NCBI GenBank assembly: GCA_020637395.1
Contig: JACJWA010000003.1
Location: 88,282 to 152,281 of the forward strand
Source of the DNA: Calditrichota bacterium
Lineage (GTDB): Bacteria > Electryoneota > RPQS01
Direction of reading: 5' to 3'
DNA length: 64,000 nucleotides
Shown here: piece by piece, positions 1 through 9,501 of the stretch
How the letters are laid out: the number at the start of each line of letters is the position of its first letter
How positions within the stretch are numbered: the stretch's first letter is position 1
Made by a program: the position numbers and the translations under genes
Notes under the pieces: model-generated
The model's database searches: none
What the model was told of the DNA's origin: nothing
What the model saw: only the letters and a program-made list of their open reading frames with translations

Positions 1-623
1 TTCTTTGGCCGGAATGCGCATTCCGCGCACTCCATGGACACCGATGGTCCAGATTCAGTCACCGAGAACCCTGAAGCAAAGTCTGTGTGAGCCGTGCAGG
101 GGCCGCAAGCAGGAGCGAAGAAACCGTGCCAAGCCCTCGGTAACTGAATCCGGGCCATATCAAGCGCCCGATGTATGCCAAGATTGAGAAAGGAAGGGCC
201 TCACAAGGCCCGATCCAAATGCCAAGGAGGAGTGCTCTGCGTCACAAAAGAAGCTGGGAGACTGGGAAGAAAACCGCGCGTATGACGTGGGTCTTCGTGA
301 GGCCCGCTTCCTTTCTCAAATTCGGGAGGACGATTTCCCTTTGGTGCCGCGCCAGGAAGTCGTCCGAGACCAGATCGTACCCGGCATGGGACCCGGGCGA
401 ACGGACAAGCCATTCGTTTCCTATTTGAGCAACGCATGTGCCACCCCATTACTAAACAATAAACACATAAGAATTAATTTCTTAAAAAATTCTGAGATTC
501 AGCTTGACCATGCACGTCTTGCGCGAATTTCAGAGTCTGCACAGTCTCCAAACCGTGGCCCTGTCGAAAATCGAGATCCAGAAACCGAGGGAACCGCGCG
601 ATCTTGGCCGAATCCTCGGCTTT
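1..623. other. Stretch without a confident gene
   Basis: No open frame here has a convincing start, ribosome binding site or recognisable family. The plus-strand frame beginning at base 1 is open until a TGA at 88-90 and could be the last 29 codons of a gene entering from the left, but this is weak. A short inverted repeat (GGGCCT/AGGCCC, 196-211) lies inside. About 455-505 is AT-rich, ending near the 3' side of the leftmost minus-strand gene. The overlapping short frames on both strands look like chance. Confidence 0.4.
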
Positions 624-2978
624 TCACGGCTTTGCCGGACTCCACTCGTCGTTCGACTCCCTCGAACTTTCGTCGCCTGACTCCGGCCCCCCTTCCGACT
701 TCTCCCTTTCCATCTCCGACAGCCTTTCAGTCTTGTCTTCGTCGGGCGCAATCAATATGTCTTCTCCTGCTCGCACGAAAAGTATGTCCTGATCGCCGCT
801 GAAACTCGACAAGAACTTCCCCTTGTCACGAATCATCTTCTTCAACGAGAGTCCCGCTACGATCAGATCCGCTCCCTCAGAGTGTTTGGCTACAACGCTG
901 TTCAAAGAATCCATTTCGCTGATCTGCAAACGATGGACGTTCTTGATCGAAATCGGAATCCTTCCCTCCGTCACGAAATGGCTAAGCTTCTTAACTTGCC
1001 GCTCAATATTCTCCTCTTTGTACGCGGCGAACAACTTAATCTCACAACCGTACCAATCGTCATGACCGGCGATGATGTAAGCCAGAATAATCATCAGCGC
1101 CGCATTGCGCAGATCCCCTTCCGTCAACCAAACGTGGATGCTTCTCCGATATCCGAAATGCCGGTCGGAGGTCCTGAGAACGCACACATTGTATCCTACA
1201 ATAGCCGCCGACCGACTGCTTTCAATGATGTCTCCCATATCCTCCGGATGCTCACGGTCAAACTCAAACAGGATGCTGTTGTTGTCCATTCCGGAAACCC
1301 CCGGAATCTGAACTATCTGCTCGACCGCCGTCTTGAAATCCGACGAGATAATCGTATCCACATACACTGACGCACGGCTCGCCTGCGACTGACTGATCAG
1401 TCTTTTCTGAATCTGCGCCGCTTGCTTTGAACTCTCTATCGTCAACTTGCCTTCCGTGTAGTGGATATACGTTCCGAAGCCGTGCCAGTGTGAAATCCAA
1501 CGCAATAGATCAAACGTCGAAACTCGCTTCAACGAGTGCCGCGAAATCGCGATGAACGAAGGTCGCCAACTGTTCATGTCCACTTCCGCCTCGCCCTTCT
1601 GAATCGTGACTTGCAATTGGCGCGTAAGCTGGAACAGCACTCCTTTCAACACGGCAGAGAGATCGCGCTCGCCCGCTCGCGTTCGCTTGAGTCCGACATA
1701 AATCAACACCATCGCAATCGCGGCCAGCGCGGCATAGCCCGCGTTCATCTGAAACATCATCACAAATGACGCCACCGCACCCAGAAGCGAGAAATACCAG
1801 CGTGTCCGAAACGTCGGACGATAAGACGGATTCCCGGCGAAGTGCTCAAGAAAACTAATCAAACACAGTGTTCCATAAGTAATCATAAAGAACATACTGA
1901 TGATCTGCGCCACGAAATCCACGCTTCCCAGCGACACAAACGCCAACACGATCACCGACGTGATCACCGTCGCGTTGACGGGCTCGTTCTGCTTGCCCCG
2001 CCCCTCCGCCAGAAGCGCGTTCCACGACCCCACCGGCAATAACTTATCCCCGGCCAATGCCTGCAATGTGCGCGGCGCGACAAGAATAGATCCTATCGCC
2101 GAAGAAATCGTCGCCGCAGCAAGTCCTATCGGAATAATCGGACCCCAGAGAGCGATTTTGCTCATCACAAACTGGTCCCCGGCGAGCTCCTCGGGAGACG
2201 CACTCGTCGCGAGTTTCACAATGATCGCAAGATAGACAACCAATCCAACAACCGTCGCGGCCATCGTTCCCAATGGAATCGAACGGCGCGGATTCTTCAA
2301 ATCTCCTGATAGTCCGACACCTGCGGTCATTCCCGTGAAAGCCGGAAAAATAATTGCGAAGACTAAAAAGAACTCGTGCGGATCTTCAATCCGCGCCAAA
2401 AGCGGAACTTCCATCGGCGCGTTCGCAGTCGGTGAACCCAAGAAAAAAACACCGAGCGCGACCGCCAAAATTCCGACCACGGTCCAAAGTGCGGAAACTC
2501 CGATGTTCGCGCCCTTCTTGATCATCAAAATGATCAAAAGAATCGCCGCCGGGACGGAAATCAAGCGCACGTCAGGCGTGAACCCCGCCGACGCTTCAAT
2601 GATCGGAAAGAGCGGTCTGAACGCCTCCGCAAATGCAATCAGATAAAATGCGACTGACACGGCCTGCGAGAAATACAGCGAAATCCCAATTGCGCCGCCG
2701 ACCGTTGTTCCAAACGACCGACTGACAATGTAGTACTCGCCGCCGCCTTCGACTTTCAAGTTCGTCGCAATCTCGGCCACCGCTAGTCCTGTCGGAATCG
2801 TAATCGCGTGGCCGATCAGAACAATCGCTACTGCTCCCAACAACCCTACGTGCCCAACCGCGAAACCGAACCTCAAGAAGAGTATCGCGCCGAGAATCGT
2901 GCTGATCGCGGCAAGAAACACGGGCGCTGTTCCAAAACCATGTCCCGCTGCTGTTTTTGTGTCGTCTGTATTTTCCAT
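624..2978 (-). CDS. SLC12/APC-superfamily permease with soluble C-terminal domain
   Basis: Predicted inner-membrane transporter of the amino acid-polyamine-cation superfamily, closest in style to bacterial cation-chloride cotransporter (SLC12)-like proteins. About 784 residues. The first roughly 430 residues hold about 12 hydrophobic segments, starting with the family-typical stretch around 'STILGAILFLRFGFAVG', followed by the conserved 'GGGEYYIVSRSFG' region. The remaining ~350 residues are soluble, including an 'ADLIVAGLSLKKM' segment resembling universal-stress-type folds, and end in a charged tail. I chose the ATG at 2978 because GGGAGG lies just upstream; the frame is open for 15 more codons. 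Substrate cannot be decided from sequence (amino acids or K+/Cl-). It is separated from acs upstream by a strong terminator at 3048-3070, so it probably has its own promoter. Confidence 0.85.
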   Translation of the reverse strand: MENTDDTKTAAGHGFGTAPVFLAAISTILGAILFLRFGFAVGHVGLLGAVAIVLIGHAITIPTGLAVAEIATNLKVEGGGEYYIVSRSFGTTVGGAIGISLYFSQAVSVAFYLIAFAEAFRPLFPIIEASAGFTPDVRLISVPAAILLIILMIKKGANIGVSALWTVVGILAVALGVFFLGSPTANAPMEVPLLARIEDPHEFFLVFAIIFPAFTGMTAGVGLSGDLKNPRRSIPLGTMAATVVGLVVYLAIIVKLATSASPEELAGDQFVMSKIALWGPIIPIGLAAATISSAIGSILVAPRTLQALAGDKLLPVGSWNALLAEGRGKQNEPVNATVITSVIVLAFVSLGSVDFVAQIISMFFMITYGTLCLISFLEHFAGNPSYRPTFRTRWYFSLLGAVASFVMMFQMNAGYAALAAIAMVLIYVGLKRTRAGERDLSAVLKGVLFQLTRQLQVTIQKGEAEVDMNSWRPSFIAISRHSLKRVSTFDLLRWISHWHGFGTYIHYTEGKLTIESSKQAAQIQKRLISQSQASRASVYVDTIISSDFKTAVEQIVQIPGVSGMDNNSILFEFDREHPEDMGDIIESSRSAAIVGYNVCVLRTSDRHFGYRRSIHVWLTEGDLRNAALMIILAYIIAGHDDWYGCEIKLFAAYKEENIERQVKKLSHFVTEGRIPISIKNVHRLQISEMDSLNSVVAKHSEGADLIVAGLSLKKMIRDKGKFLSSFSGDQDILFVRAGEDILIAPDEDKTERLSEMEREKSEGGPESGDESSRESNDEWSPAKP

Positions 2979-3047
2979 ATCTATCCTCCCGCGTGGTAAA
3001 TCTCGGACGGAAGTTGCAAACATCCTAACTCACAATATAACAAAAAA

Positions 3048-3070
3048 TGACGCTACTTCCCATAGCGTCA
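3048..3070 (-). terminator. Rho-independent terminator after acs
   Basis: Perfect 8-bp stem (TGACGCTA/TAGCGTCA) with a 7-nt loop, followed on the minus strand by six T residues. It lies between the end of acs (3217) and the start of the permease (2978). Confidence 0.85.
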
Positions 3071-3216
3071 CTTCATACATCCCAAAACGTGAGTCTATCT
3101 CACGAATGCCGTGCAGCAACTAAACATCGTTCATAGCAGTCTAACGTCGTGCGCGTCGCAACCTCTTCGTGAAAACACAACGGTACTCATTCCGATTTTC
3201 GATTTCTTTCGTTCCC

Positions 3217-5175
3217 TCACGCCTTAAGCTCTCGATGCGCCTTGATCAACTGCTCCACAATCGCGGGATCGGTGAGCGTCGTCAGATTTCCCAGCTCCTT
3301 GTATTCTCCTTCGGCAATCTTGCGCAAAATACGGCGCATGATTTTTCCCGAGCGCGTCTTTGGCAATCCGGGCACAATGCACACCTGCTCGGGCATTGCG
3401 ATCGGACTTATGTCGTTGCGCACATGCTCTTTCAACGCGCCGAGCATCTCCGCATGTGACGCGGATTCGCCTTCGGAACTCGGCACCACATACGCAAAAA
3501 TCGCCGTGCCCTTCAAGTCGTGCGGCACACCCACCACCGCCGCTTCCGACACAAGATGATTGGCAATCAGCGAACTTTCAATTTCCGCCGTGCCGAGCCT
3601 GTGTCCTGCGACGTTGATCACGTCATCCACGCGGCCCGTGATCCAATAATAGCCGTCTTCATCGCGTCTGCATCCGTCGCCCGTGAAATAGAGTCCGCGA
3701 TAGTGCGAAAAATATGTCTGCCGAAATCGCTTGTGATCACCCCACACCGTGCGCGCCATTCCCGGCCACGGCCTGCGAATGCAAAGATGCCCCTCCACTC
3801 CGTTGCCGTGAATTTCGTGCCCCTTTTCATCCACCAACAGCGGATCCACTCCAAAAAACGGCAGCGTCGCCGAACCCGGCTTCAAATCCGTCGTTCCAGG
3901 CAGCGGCGTGATCATGATGCCGCCGGTTTCCGTTTGCCACCACGTGTCGACGACCGGACAATTGCCTTCGCCGACGACATGAAAATACCACTTCCACGCT
4001 TCGGGATTGATCGGCTCCCCGACCGTTCCTAAGATTCGCAAACTCGAGCGGTCGTATTTCTTCACCCACTCGTCGCCCTCTTTGATCAGCGCGCGCAGCG
4101 CCGTCGGCGCCGTATAAAAACTGTTGATGCGATGCCGTTCGACCATCTCCCAATATCTTCCCGGATTCGGATAGACCGGAGTCGATTCAAACATCACCGT
4201 GGTCGCGCCATTCGCCAGCGGTCCATAGATCACATAGCTATGTCCCGTAATCCAACCTGCGTCGGCGACACAGGCGTACACGTCGCCCGGATGATAGTCG
4301 AAGACAATTTTGTGCGAAAGACTCGCGTAGAGCAAATATCCGCCTTGCGTGTGCATCACGCCTTTCGGTTTGCCCGTCGAACCTGACGTGTAGAGAATGA
4401 ACAGCGGATCTTCTGCCGACATCCATTCGCTCGGGCACGTTCCGCGTTCGCCCGCGAGAGATTCCGAGAGCCAATGATCGCGGCCCGGTTTCATTTTCAC
4501 TTCCGCGCCCGTGCGTTCGGCGACAAAGACGTGCTTGACGCCTTCCATGCCTTCGACGGCGTCATCGACGATCGCTTTTAGAGGAATCGTTTTCCCGCCG
4601 CGCCGTCCTTCGTTGGCGGTGATGATGACCGACGCTTGCGAGTCGATGATTCAATCACGTAGCGAGTGTGCGCTGAATCCCGCGAACACGACGGAGTGCA
4701 CCGCGCCGATTCGCGCGCAGGCGAGCATCGAGAATGCGAGTTCGGGAATCATCGGCAAATAAATAATTACGCGGTCGCCTTTGCGCACGCCTGCTCGCTT
4801 CAGAACATTTCCCAACCGCGCGGCTTCCCACTTCAATTCGCGGTAGGTGATGTGCCGGCTTTCGGCGGGATCGTCCGCTTCCCAGATGATGGCCGTGTCG
4901 TCGGCCTTCTCGGGCAGATGGCGGTCGAGGCAGTTGAACGCGACGTTCAGCATCGCGCCTTGAAACCACGTCACCTCGCCTTGCTCGAATTCTTCTTCGA
5001 GCACCTTCGTCCACGGATGATACCAATAGAGCGACTGCGCCTGTTCCGCCCAAAACTGTTCAGGCTCGCGCACCGACCGCTCGTAGAGTTTGATATACTC
5101 TTCGATACTCTTAATGTGCGGACGAATCGGACCCTTATAAGGGTTCTTCAGAATTTCACCGTGTGTAGGATGCAT
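3217..5175 (-). pseudogene. acs: Acetyl-CoA synthetase, interrupted by one in-frame TGA
   Basis: AMP-forming acetyl-CoA synthetase (acetate + ATP + CoA to acetyl-CoA). Read through, it is about 651 residues, the normal family length. The N-terminal part covers the 'GAVHSVVFAGFS' region. The C-terminal part holds the P-loop-like 'YTSGSTGKPKG', the 'WWQTETGG' motif and the C-terminal 'KTRSGKIMRR' with the lysine that is usually acetylated. Codon 175 (4653-4651) is TGA directly after 'HSLRD', where homologues usually have Arg; a CGA-to-TGA change explains it. The two halves are in the same frame, so there is no frameshift. It is either a recent nonsense mutation or a base-call error. The start is uncertain: ATG at 5175 or TTG at 5208, neither with a good Shine-Dalgarno. 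In the HPA cluster context it could activate small acids, but it is probably a housekeeping enzyme. Confidence 0.9.
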
Positions 5176-5268
5176 GGGGGGAAAAGGGGCAAATGAGTTA
5201 GGATTCAATTGGCTGCCGAGCGTCTTAAATAACGCTCTTCACACCATGTTTCGGAATCTATACCTTGC

Positions 5269-8200
5269 CTAGAGTGGTTGATCAATAATTCGATTCTCAG
5301 TTTTGTGCTCACCGATTTCGCGTTGACTTGACACCTTGATTCCCACCAATTCACTTATTTGTTGCCTGGTCTTATAGTCAATTGGCATCATGTACAAGTA
5401 GTGCCTTACAAGTTGCTGGACAATTGTCTTAACAAGAAGATTGCTCCCCGCATTACTCAAAAGCGCGCTTATCTCTCTGTCGGGGAAATGTTTGTAATGT
5501 CTCAGTTTAATTGCAATGTCGATAAGTCTTGCAGCATTGCAATTTTGACTATTTACAATTTCAGCAAAGGTTTTTTCGAGTTTTTCATTCCCAATCGCGG
5601 CTGCAACCTTGGCAATGCAACCAGTTGCCCCCAGTGATGTAAAAAAGAAAATAATCTTTCGTGCTTCATGTTCCAGATCTTCGTCAGCAATTTCCTTATC
5701 TTGTTGTTGAACCCACCCTTTCGTCCATGCTAGGAACGAAGATAGTTCTGCTTCAACAATATCAACAAAAGCAGAGATGGCTCGGCGAACAACATTAAAT
5801 GCTTCGTCCGAAAGTTGAACCTTGATGCTGCCTGGCAACGAACCATAGTAGTTGTTAACAATCTGCCCAAGCAATTCCACGGACTTGAAAGTTAAGTTAA
5901 GTTTCCCCGGAAAACTCAGCGCGTCCATATCAAGAGACGAATTTGCCATCTCGTTTTCTACAATCTGGCTATCCTTGTGCTCTCTTTCCTCTTTTTCAAG
6001 CTCTTCTTCTCTGAATCTTTCGATCTTAATTTCTTCTGCAATCTGGAGAGATGCGGACGTCAGTAATCTGTTTATCTCCTGCGCATCTGTCTGCAGATTG
6101 ATCGGAGCTTTGTCAGAAAACACTGATTGTACTGCATTAATAATTCTGTCAAGAACGAACGGGTCTTTCGTATGATATGTCAAGAAGAGGAGTATATATG
6201 AATGATGCCTCTGGTGCATGTTGGCACACATTTCTTCAATCAGTGATCGTGTTTTTTCTTCAGACAAAGTAGATGCTAGCTGCTTTGCCAAATAGAAGTA
6301 AAACTCATAACTATATTTAAATTGAAACCTTCCCTTTTCTTCTCGCAATATGTGTGCACGAGACAATCGAGATATTTGAGATTCAAATATGAAATCAACT
6401 TGGAAGTTAACATTGTGTGCAACATGAAACTCATGCAACTCACTGATGGACATTGCTTCAACGTTGGTGTCGTACATTCGACGAGCTAGCTCGCCAAGAT
6501 AATTGCCAGCTGCATCAATGTCTTCCGGATTGTTTATTACACCCTTTAGCGCCTCGAACAGCAGCACGTCAAAGTACTGCGCATACGCGCTTAGTTTCAG
6601 GTTTGGACCTCCTGAAGCCTCCTGCATCTGCATTACTGCATATAAGAAAACAGGATATGAAGGCACGACCGAACGGGCAGCAAGTCGGTCCATTGATCGC
6701 TTCGCCTTTTCGTGCTCCCGCACGAACTCTTCGTCATCTATGGTGTCTTCCCTACCAAGCGTAATCCACCGAGAAATCAAGTCGCTTCGAAGCTTAAAGT
6801 TAAACTCAAGTATCCTAAAGTGATGCGCCCTTCTAATACTGTTAGAGTCGTCTGAACTTGCCGACAGAAACTCCTCTATTCGAAAGGTCTCATGGCCCGA
6901 TATAATGACACGGTGACTCCTTTTGATCAATGACGAAAGACTCTTTGCTCTTGCCTTACCTTTTAGTCGTGACTTATCAAAATCATCAACTAACAAGACA
7001 ATTTTGTCTCTCTGTTGGAGTAATCCTAAATTATCCTCAATGTTCTTGTACTGTGCTTTCGCACTTTTCGCAATTTGTTTTTCAAGCTCAGTCTCTTGTG
7101 TCGATGAGATGTCCTGTCCATCAATTAGTATCGGTAGGAGTCCCTTTTCGAAAGCTTCAACATAGATTGATCTGAGCAGAGCAGTTTTTCCACATTGATC
7201 AGATCCTGTAACGATCGCTGGCAAGAAATTTGTGTTAAGCTTAATAACCTCGGCGGCACTTAGATACACGGGCTCAATCGGGCGTGCTCCTTCGTCGAGA
7301 ATCTTAATCTCTTGCAACATTGGTGCTACGTACAAGTCTGACAATCTCAATGGTCGTTTGTGTGGGTGAGTGTATTGCGCCCCAGGATCTGACAAGTACT
7401 CTTGAAATTCATCGTCAAGAAGCAACATATTCCCAAGTCTCCTCTGAGAATTCAGGAAACTTACCGGTTTCGTATCGGAAAGTTGCCCGCCAAGCACGTA
7501 CTGTTTGCCATCCCATTTTGCAGATGCTCTTGCATGGTCACACGCCTCAAGGTTTATGCGAATGATTGAAAAGATACTTTCTTTTGAATGTGAACTTTGT
7601 GCGGCACCGCTTTCAGAGTATCCAGTTGATCCACCAGTACTTTCCAGACTTGCAAAAGAGCGATCCTCATGCTCGTGCCCGGTTAACACAAGGTCGCAAG
7701 TGTCTCGCAGATACCTATCTACCTTTCTACGATTCTCCGGATTCAGCCACGAGGAGTGGTGATGAAATAGTCCGACCGTGAGTACAGGAAGTTTTTCGGG
7801 GTCAGGCGACTTCTCCAAGATGCTTTCAAAGGGGTATATTAGTGTGGCCGCTTCTTCGTGAAGTTGTGACATCCAAGAGCTGTTCATGCATCGAAATGAA
7901 ATTCGTTTGTCCGCAATGTTCCAGACGAATGTCTTAATAAGCTCATGAGTACTGACAATCTCTACACCATGCACGATCCTCTCTTGAAACGCTACGAACT
8001 CTTTTTGAACAGTCACGCACTGTCGGATAAGAGCGTCAGAAACAGAATTCGTGGGCGAGCTTTGTATCTTCGCAATGATCAGGTTTCTTACTTCGTCACT
8101 TTCATCCCCAAATGAACAATCATGGTTTCCAGGGCAAACAATTATACAATATGGGACCTGCTTGTTTTTCTCGATTTCAGATAAGAGGTCATTTAGGAAT

Positions 8201-8388
8201 TGCGAAGCGGTCTCATATTGAGTTTCTTGGCCAGAGTATGCAATGTCACCGGATATGCAGAACGCGATCCCTTTAACATCTGCGCTTTGCGATACAATCG
8301 CAGATGCCATTTCTGGGATTCGGTCCAACAACGGATTGTCGTTATCCCCAAAATGGATGTCGCTAATGTGTACTAGTAAGATGTGCAT
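5269..8388 (-). CDS. Metallophosphoesterase fused to STAND-like P-loop ATPase (defence-like)
   Basis: 1039 residues. Residues 1-300 form a calcineurin-like phosphoesterase with all signature blocks visible: 'DIH' (10-12), 'SGD' (46-48), 'GNHD' (87-90), 'HHH' (209-211) and 'GHEH' (237-240). Residues ~385-540 form a P-loop ATPase: Walker A 'GSDQCGKT' (395-402), Walker B 'VLLVDDFD' (464-471), then a 'RVIISGHE' sensor-like strand. The rest is helical with no repeats I recognise and could be the sensing region of a STAND-type protein. Such phosphoesterase-STAND architectures are seen among predicted bacterial conflict proteins; the function here is inferred. The gene is clearly AT-richer than its neighbours, suggesting transfer. 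It starts 21 bases after hpaD ends; AAGGAGG occurs upstream of the ATG but 14 bases away, with a perfect palindrome between them. Confidence 0.8.
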   Translation of the reverse strand: MHILLVHISDIHFGDNDNPLLDRIPEMASAIVSQSADVKGIAFCISGDIAYSGQETQYETASQFLNDLLSEIEKNKQVPYCIIVCPGNHDCSFGDESDEVRNLIIAKIQSSPTNSVSDALIRQCVTVQKEFVAFQERIVHGVEIVSTHELIKTFVWNIADKRISFRCMNSSWMSQLHEEAATLIYPFESILEKSPDPEKLPVLTVGLFHHHSSWLNPENRRKVDRYLRDTCDLVLTGHEHEDRSFASLESTGGSTGYSESGAAQSSHSKESIFSIIRINLEACDHARASAKWDGKQYVLGGQLSDTKPVSFLNSQRRLGNMLLLDDEFQEYLSDPGAQYTHPHKRPLRLSDLYVAPMLQEIKILDEGARPIEPVYLSAAEVIKLNTNFLPAIVTGSDQCGKTALLRSIYVEAFEKGLLPILIDGQDISSTQETELEKQIAKSAKAQYKNIEDNLGLLQQRDKIVLLVDDFDKSRLKGKARAKSLSSLIKRSHRVIISGHETFRIEEFLSASSDDSNSIRRAHHFRILEFNFKLRSDLISRWITLGREDTIDDEEFVREHEKAKRSMDRLAARSVVPSYPVFLYAVMQMQEASGGPNLKLSAYAQYFDVLLFEALKGVINNPEDIDAAGNYLGELARRMYDTNVEAMSISELHEFHVAHNVNFQVDFIFESQISRLSRAHILREEKGRFQFKYSYEFYFYLAKQLASTLSEEKTRSLIEEMCANMHQRHHSYILLFLTYHTKDPFVLDRIINAVQSVFSDKAPINLQTDAQEINRLLTSASLQIAEEIKIERFREEELEKEEREHKDSQIVENEMANSSLDMDALSFPGKLNLTFKSVELLGQIVNNYYGSLPGSIKVQLSDEAFNVVRRAISAFVDIVEAELSSFLAWTKGWVQQQDKEIADEDLEHEARKIIFFFTSLGATGCIAKVAAAIGNEKLEKTFAEIVNSQNCNAARLIDIAIKLRHYKHFPDREISALLSNAGSNLLVKTIVQQLVRHYLYMMPIDYKTRQQISELVGIKVSSQREIGEHKTENRIIDQPL

Positions 8389-8390
8389 GA

Positions 8391-8400
8391 ATTGTACAAT
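8391..8400. promoter_or_regulatory. Palindrome ATTGTACAAT between RBS and start codon
   Basis: Perfect 10-bp palindrome located between the AAGGAGG and the ATG of the phosphoesterase-ATPase gene. It may be an operator, or simply lengthen the RBS spacing; no second copy supports a regulator site. Confidence 0.3.
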
Positions 8401-8409
8401 GCCTCCTTT

Positions 8410-9456
8410 TTACACCACAAAACTCGGTCTACCAAAAAACTTCGGTTCGCTCGTTGGCATGAGGTCGCCGGTTACGATGTCTTCTACCAAGCTGGCTTCG
8501 TCGAACCAACTCTTGGGCGGAAGGTGTCCCCAGAACGTGGCGCGGCGTTTGTCGTTGATGCTCCAGCGCACGGGCGGGACGTCCCAATCCGTGATCAAGT
8601 AATCACCCGTGTAAATCTCGATGCGGTTGTTGTCGAAGTCGCGCAAATAGAGGAAGAACGCGTTCGATAATCCGTGACGGCCCGGCCCGCGCTCGATGCG
8701 GTCCACCATACCCATGCTCGCCAAAATATCGCACGCATCCAAAATCGACAACCTGTCATACGCCCAAAATCCGACGTGATGCAGACGCGGCCCGATGCCG
8801 TTCATCATCGCAATATCGTGCACGTTCGGCTTGCGGTGCAGCCACGTCGCCCACAAATCATCCGTCTCCACGCAGCGCCAACTGAAACTCGGATTCGCCG
8901 GTGAATATTCGCCCGGCACCTTCGGCACGTCGTTCGCCGCCGTGTATTCGCTGCAATGAAATCCCAACCGTTTCGTGTACCATTCATACGCGCGCCGCAC
9001 GTCGTGCACCTGACAATTGAAATGGTCAATGCGCTGAATTCGCGCGCCGCGATGCTCGGAATATTTCTGCAAACTCCAATCGCGCCGCTCCGCTTCATAA
9101 TAAAAATGCAGCGGAATCCCGTGCGGATCCTGAATCGCCAACGTGCGGCCCATCTTGTATTTCGAATCCTGCTCAAGCCACTTGTGCGTGAGTCCGTCTT
9201 CGCCCGCGATCCACGCCAAACCGTCGAGATCACTTTCGCGCTCGACCTTGAAGGCCAAATGCCCAAGCCCGGGCTGCGCGGATTTTCTCAAAACCAATGA
9301 ATACGGATCGCGCTCCTCGATGTTGCCGAGATAAAGCCGCTCGGAATCCTGATGCAAAATGGAAAATCCGAGCGCGTCCACGTAAAATGTCTTGGCGCGC
9401 TCCAAATCGGTCACGCGAAACTCGGCATGCGCCGTGCGAAGAATGTTGGGAGTCAT
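8410..9456 (-). CDS. hpaD: 3,4-dihydroxyphenylacetate (homoprotocatechuate) 2,3-dioxygenase
   Basis: Extradiol ring-cleavage dioxygenase of the vicinal-oxygen-chelate superfamily, opening homoprotocatechuate to 5-carboxymethyl-2-hydroxymuconate semialdehyde. 348 residues, close to the Brevibacterium/Arthrobacter-type enzymes (~360). Two glyoxalase-like domains are visible: residues ~7-120 (non-catalytic) and ~140-290. The spacing matches the known Brevibacterium enzyme: His145, His227 ('RLHHVGF') and Glu280 ('NRIEIYTGDY') as metal ligands, catalytic His213 ('PNVHDIAM') and Tyr270. The start ATG has no Shine-Dalgarno; a four-unit heptamer repeat lies 9 bases upstream. It is the last recognised HPA gene of the cluster before the inserted ATPase gene. 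Confidence 0.92.
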   Translation of the reverse strand: MTPNILRTAHAEFRVTDLERAKTFYVDALGFSILHQDSERLYLGNIEERDPYSLVLRKSAQPGLGHLAFKVERESDLDGLAWIAGEDGLTHKWLEQDSKYKMGRTLAIQDPHGIPLHFYYEAERRDWSLQKYSEHRGARIQRIDHFNCQVHDVRRAYEWYTKRLGFHCSEYTAANDVPKVPGEYSPANPSFSWRCVETDDLWATWLHRKPNVHDIAMMNGIGPRLHHVGFWAYDRLSILDACDILASMGMVDRIERGPGRHGLSNAFFLYLRDFDNNRIEIYTGDYLITDWDVPPVRWSINDKRRATFWGHLPPKSWFDEASLVEDIVTGDLMPTSEPKFFGRPSFVV

Positions 9457-9465
9457 GGGCGGAAA

Positions 9466-9493
9466 ATATGAAATGTGAAGTATGAAATCTGAA
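9466..9493. repeat. Four-unit heptamer tandem repeat upstream of hpaD
   Basis: Plus-strand units ATATGAA, ATGTGAA, GTATGAA, ATCTGAA. On the coding (minus) strand this is pyrimidine-rich and ends 9 bases before the hpaD start codon, occupying the place of a Shine-Dalgarno. Confidence 0.85.
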
Positions 9494-9501
9494 AAGAGAC
9501 G

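Noticed and set aside
1..623. Structured RNA gene at the left edge
   Set aside because: I looked for tRNA, RNase P, tmRNA and riboswitch hallmarks and found none I could support.
4651..4653. Selenocysteine in acetyl-CoA synthetase
   Set aside because: The TGA replaces an Arg position, not Cys, and no GG-loop hairpin follows at the right distance.
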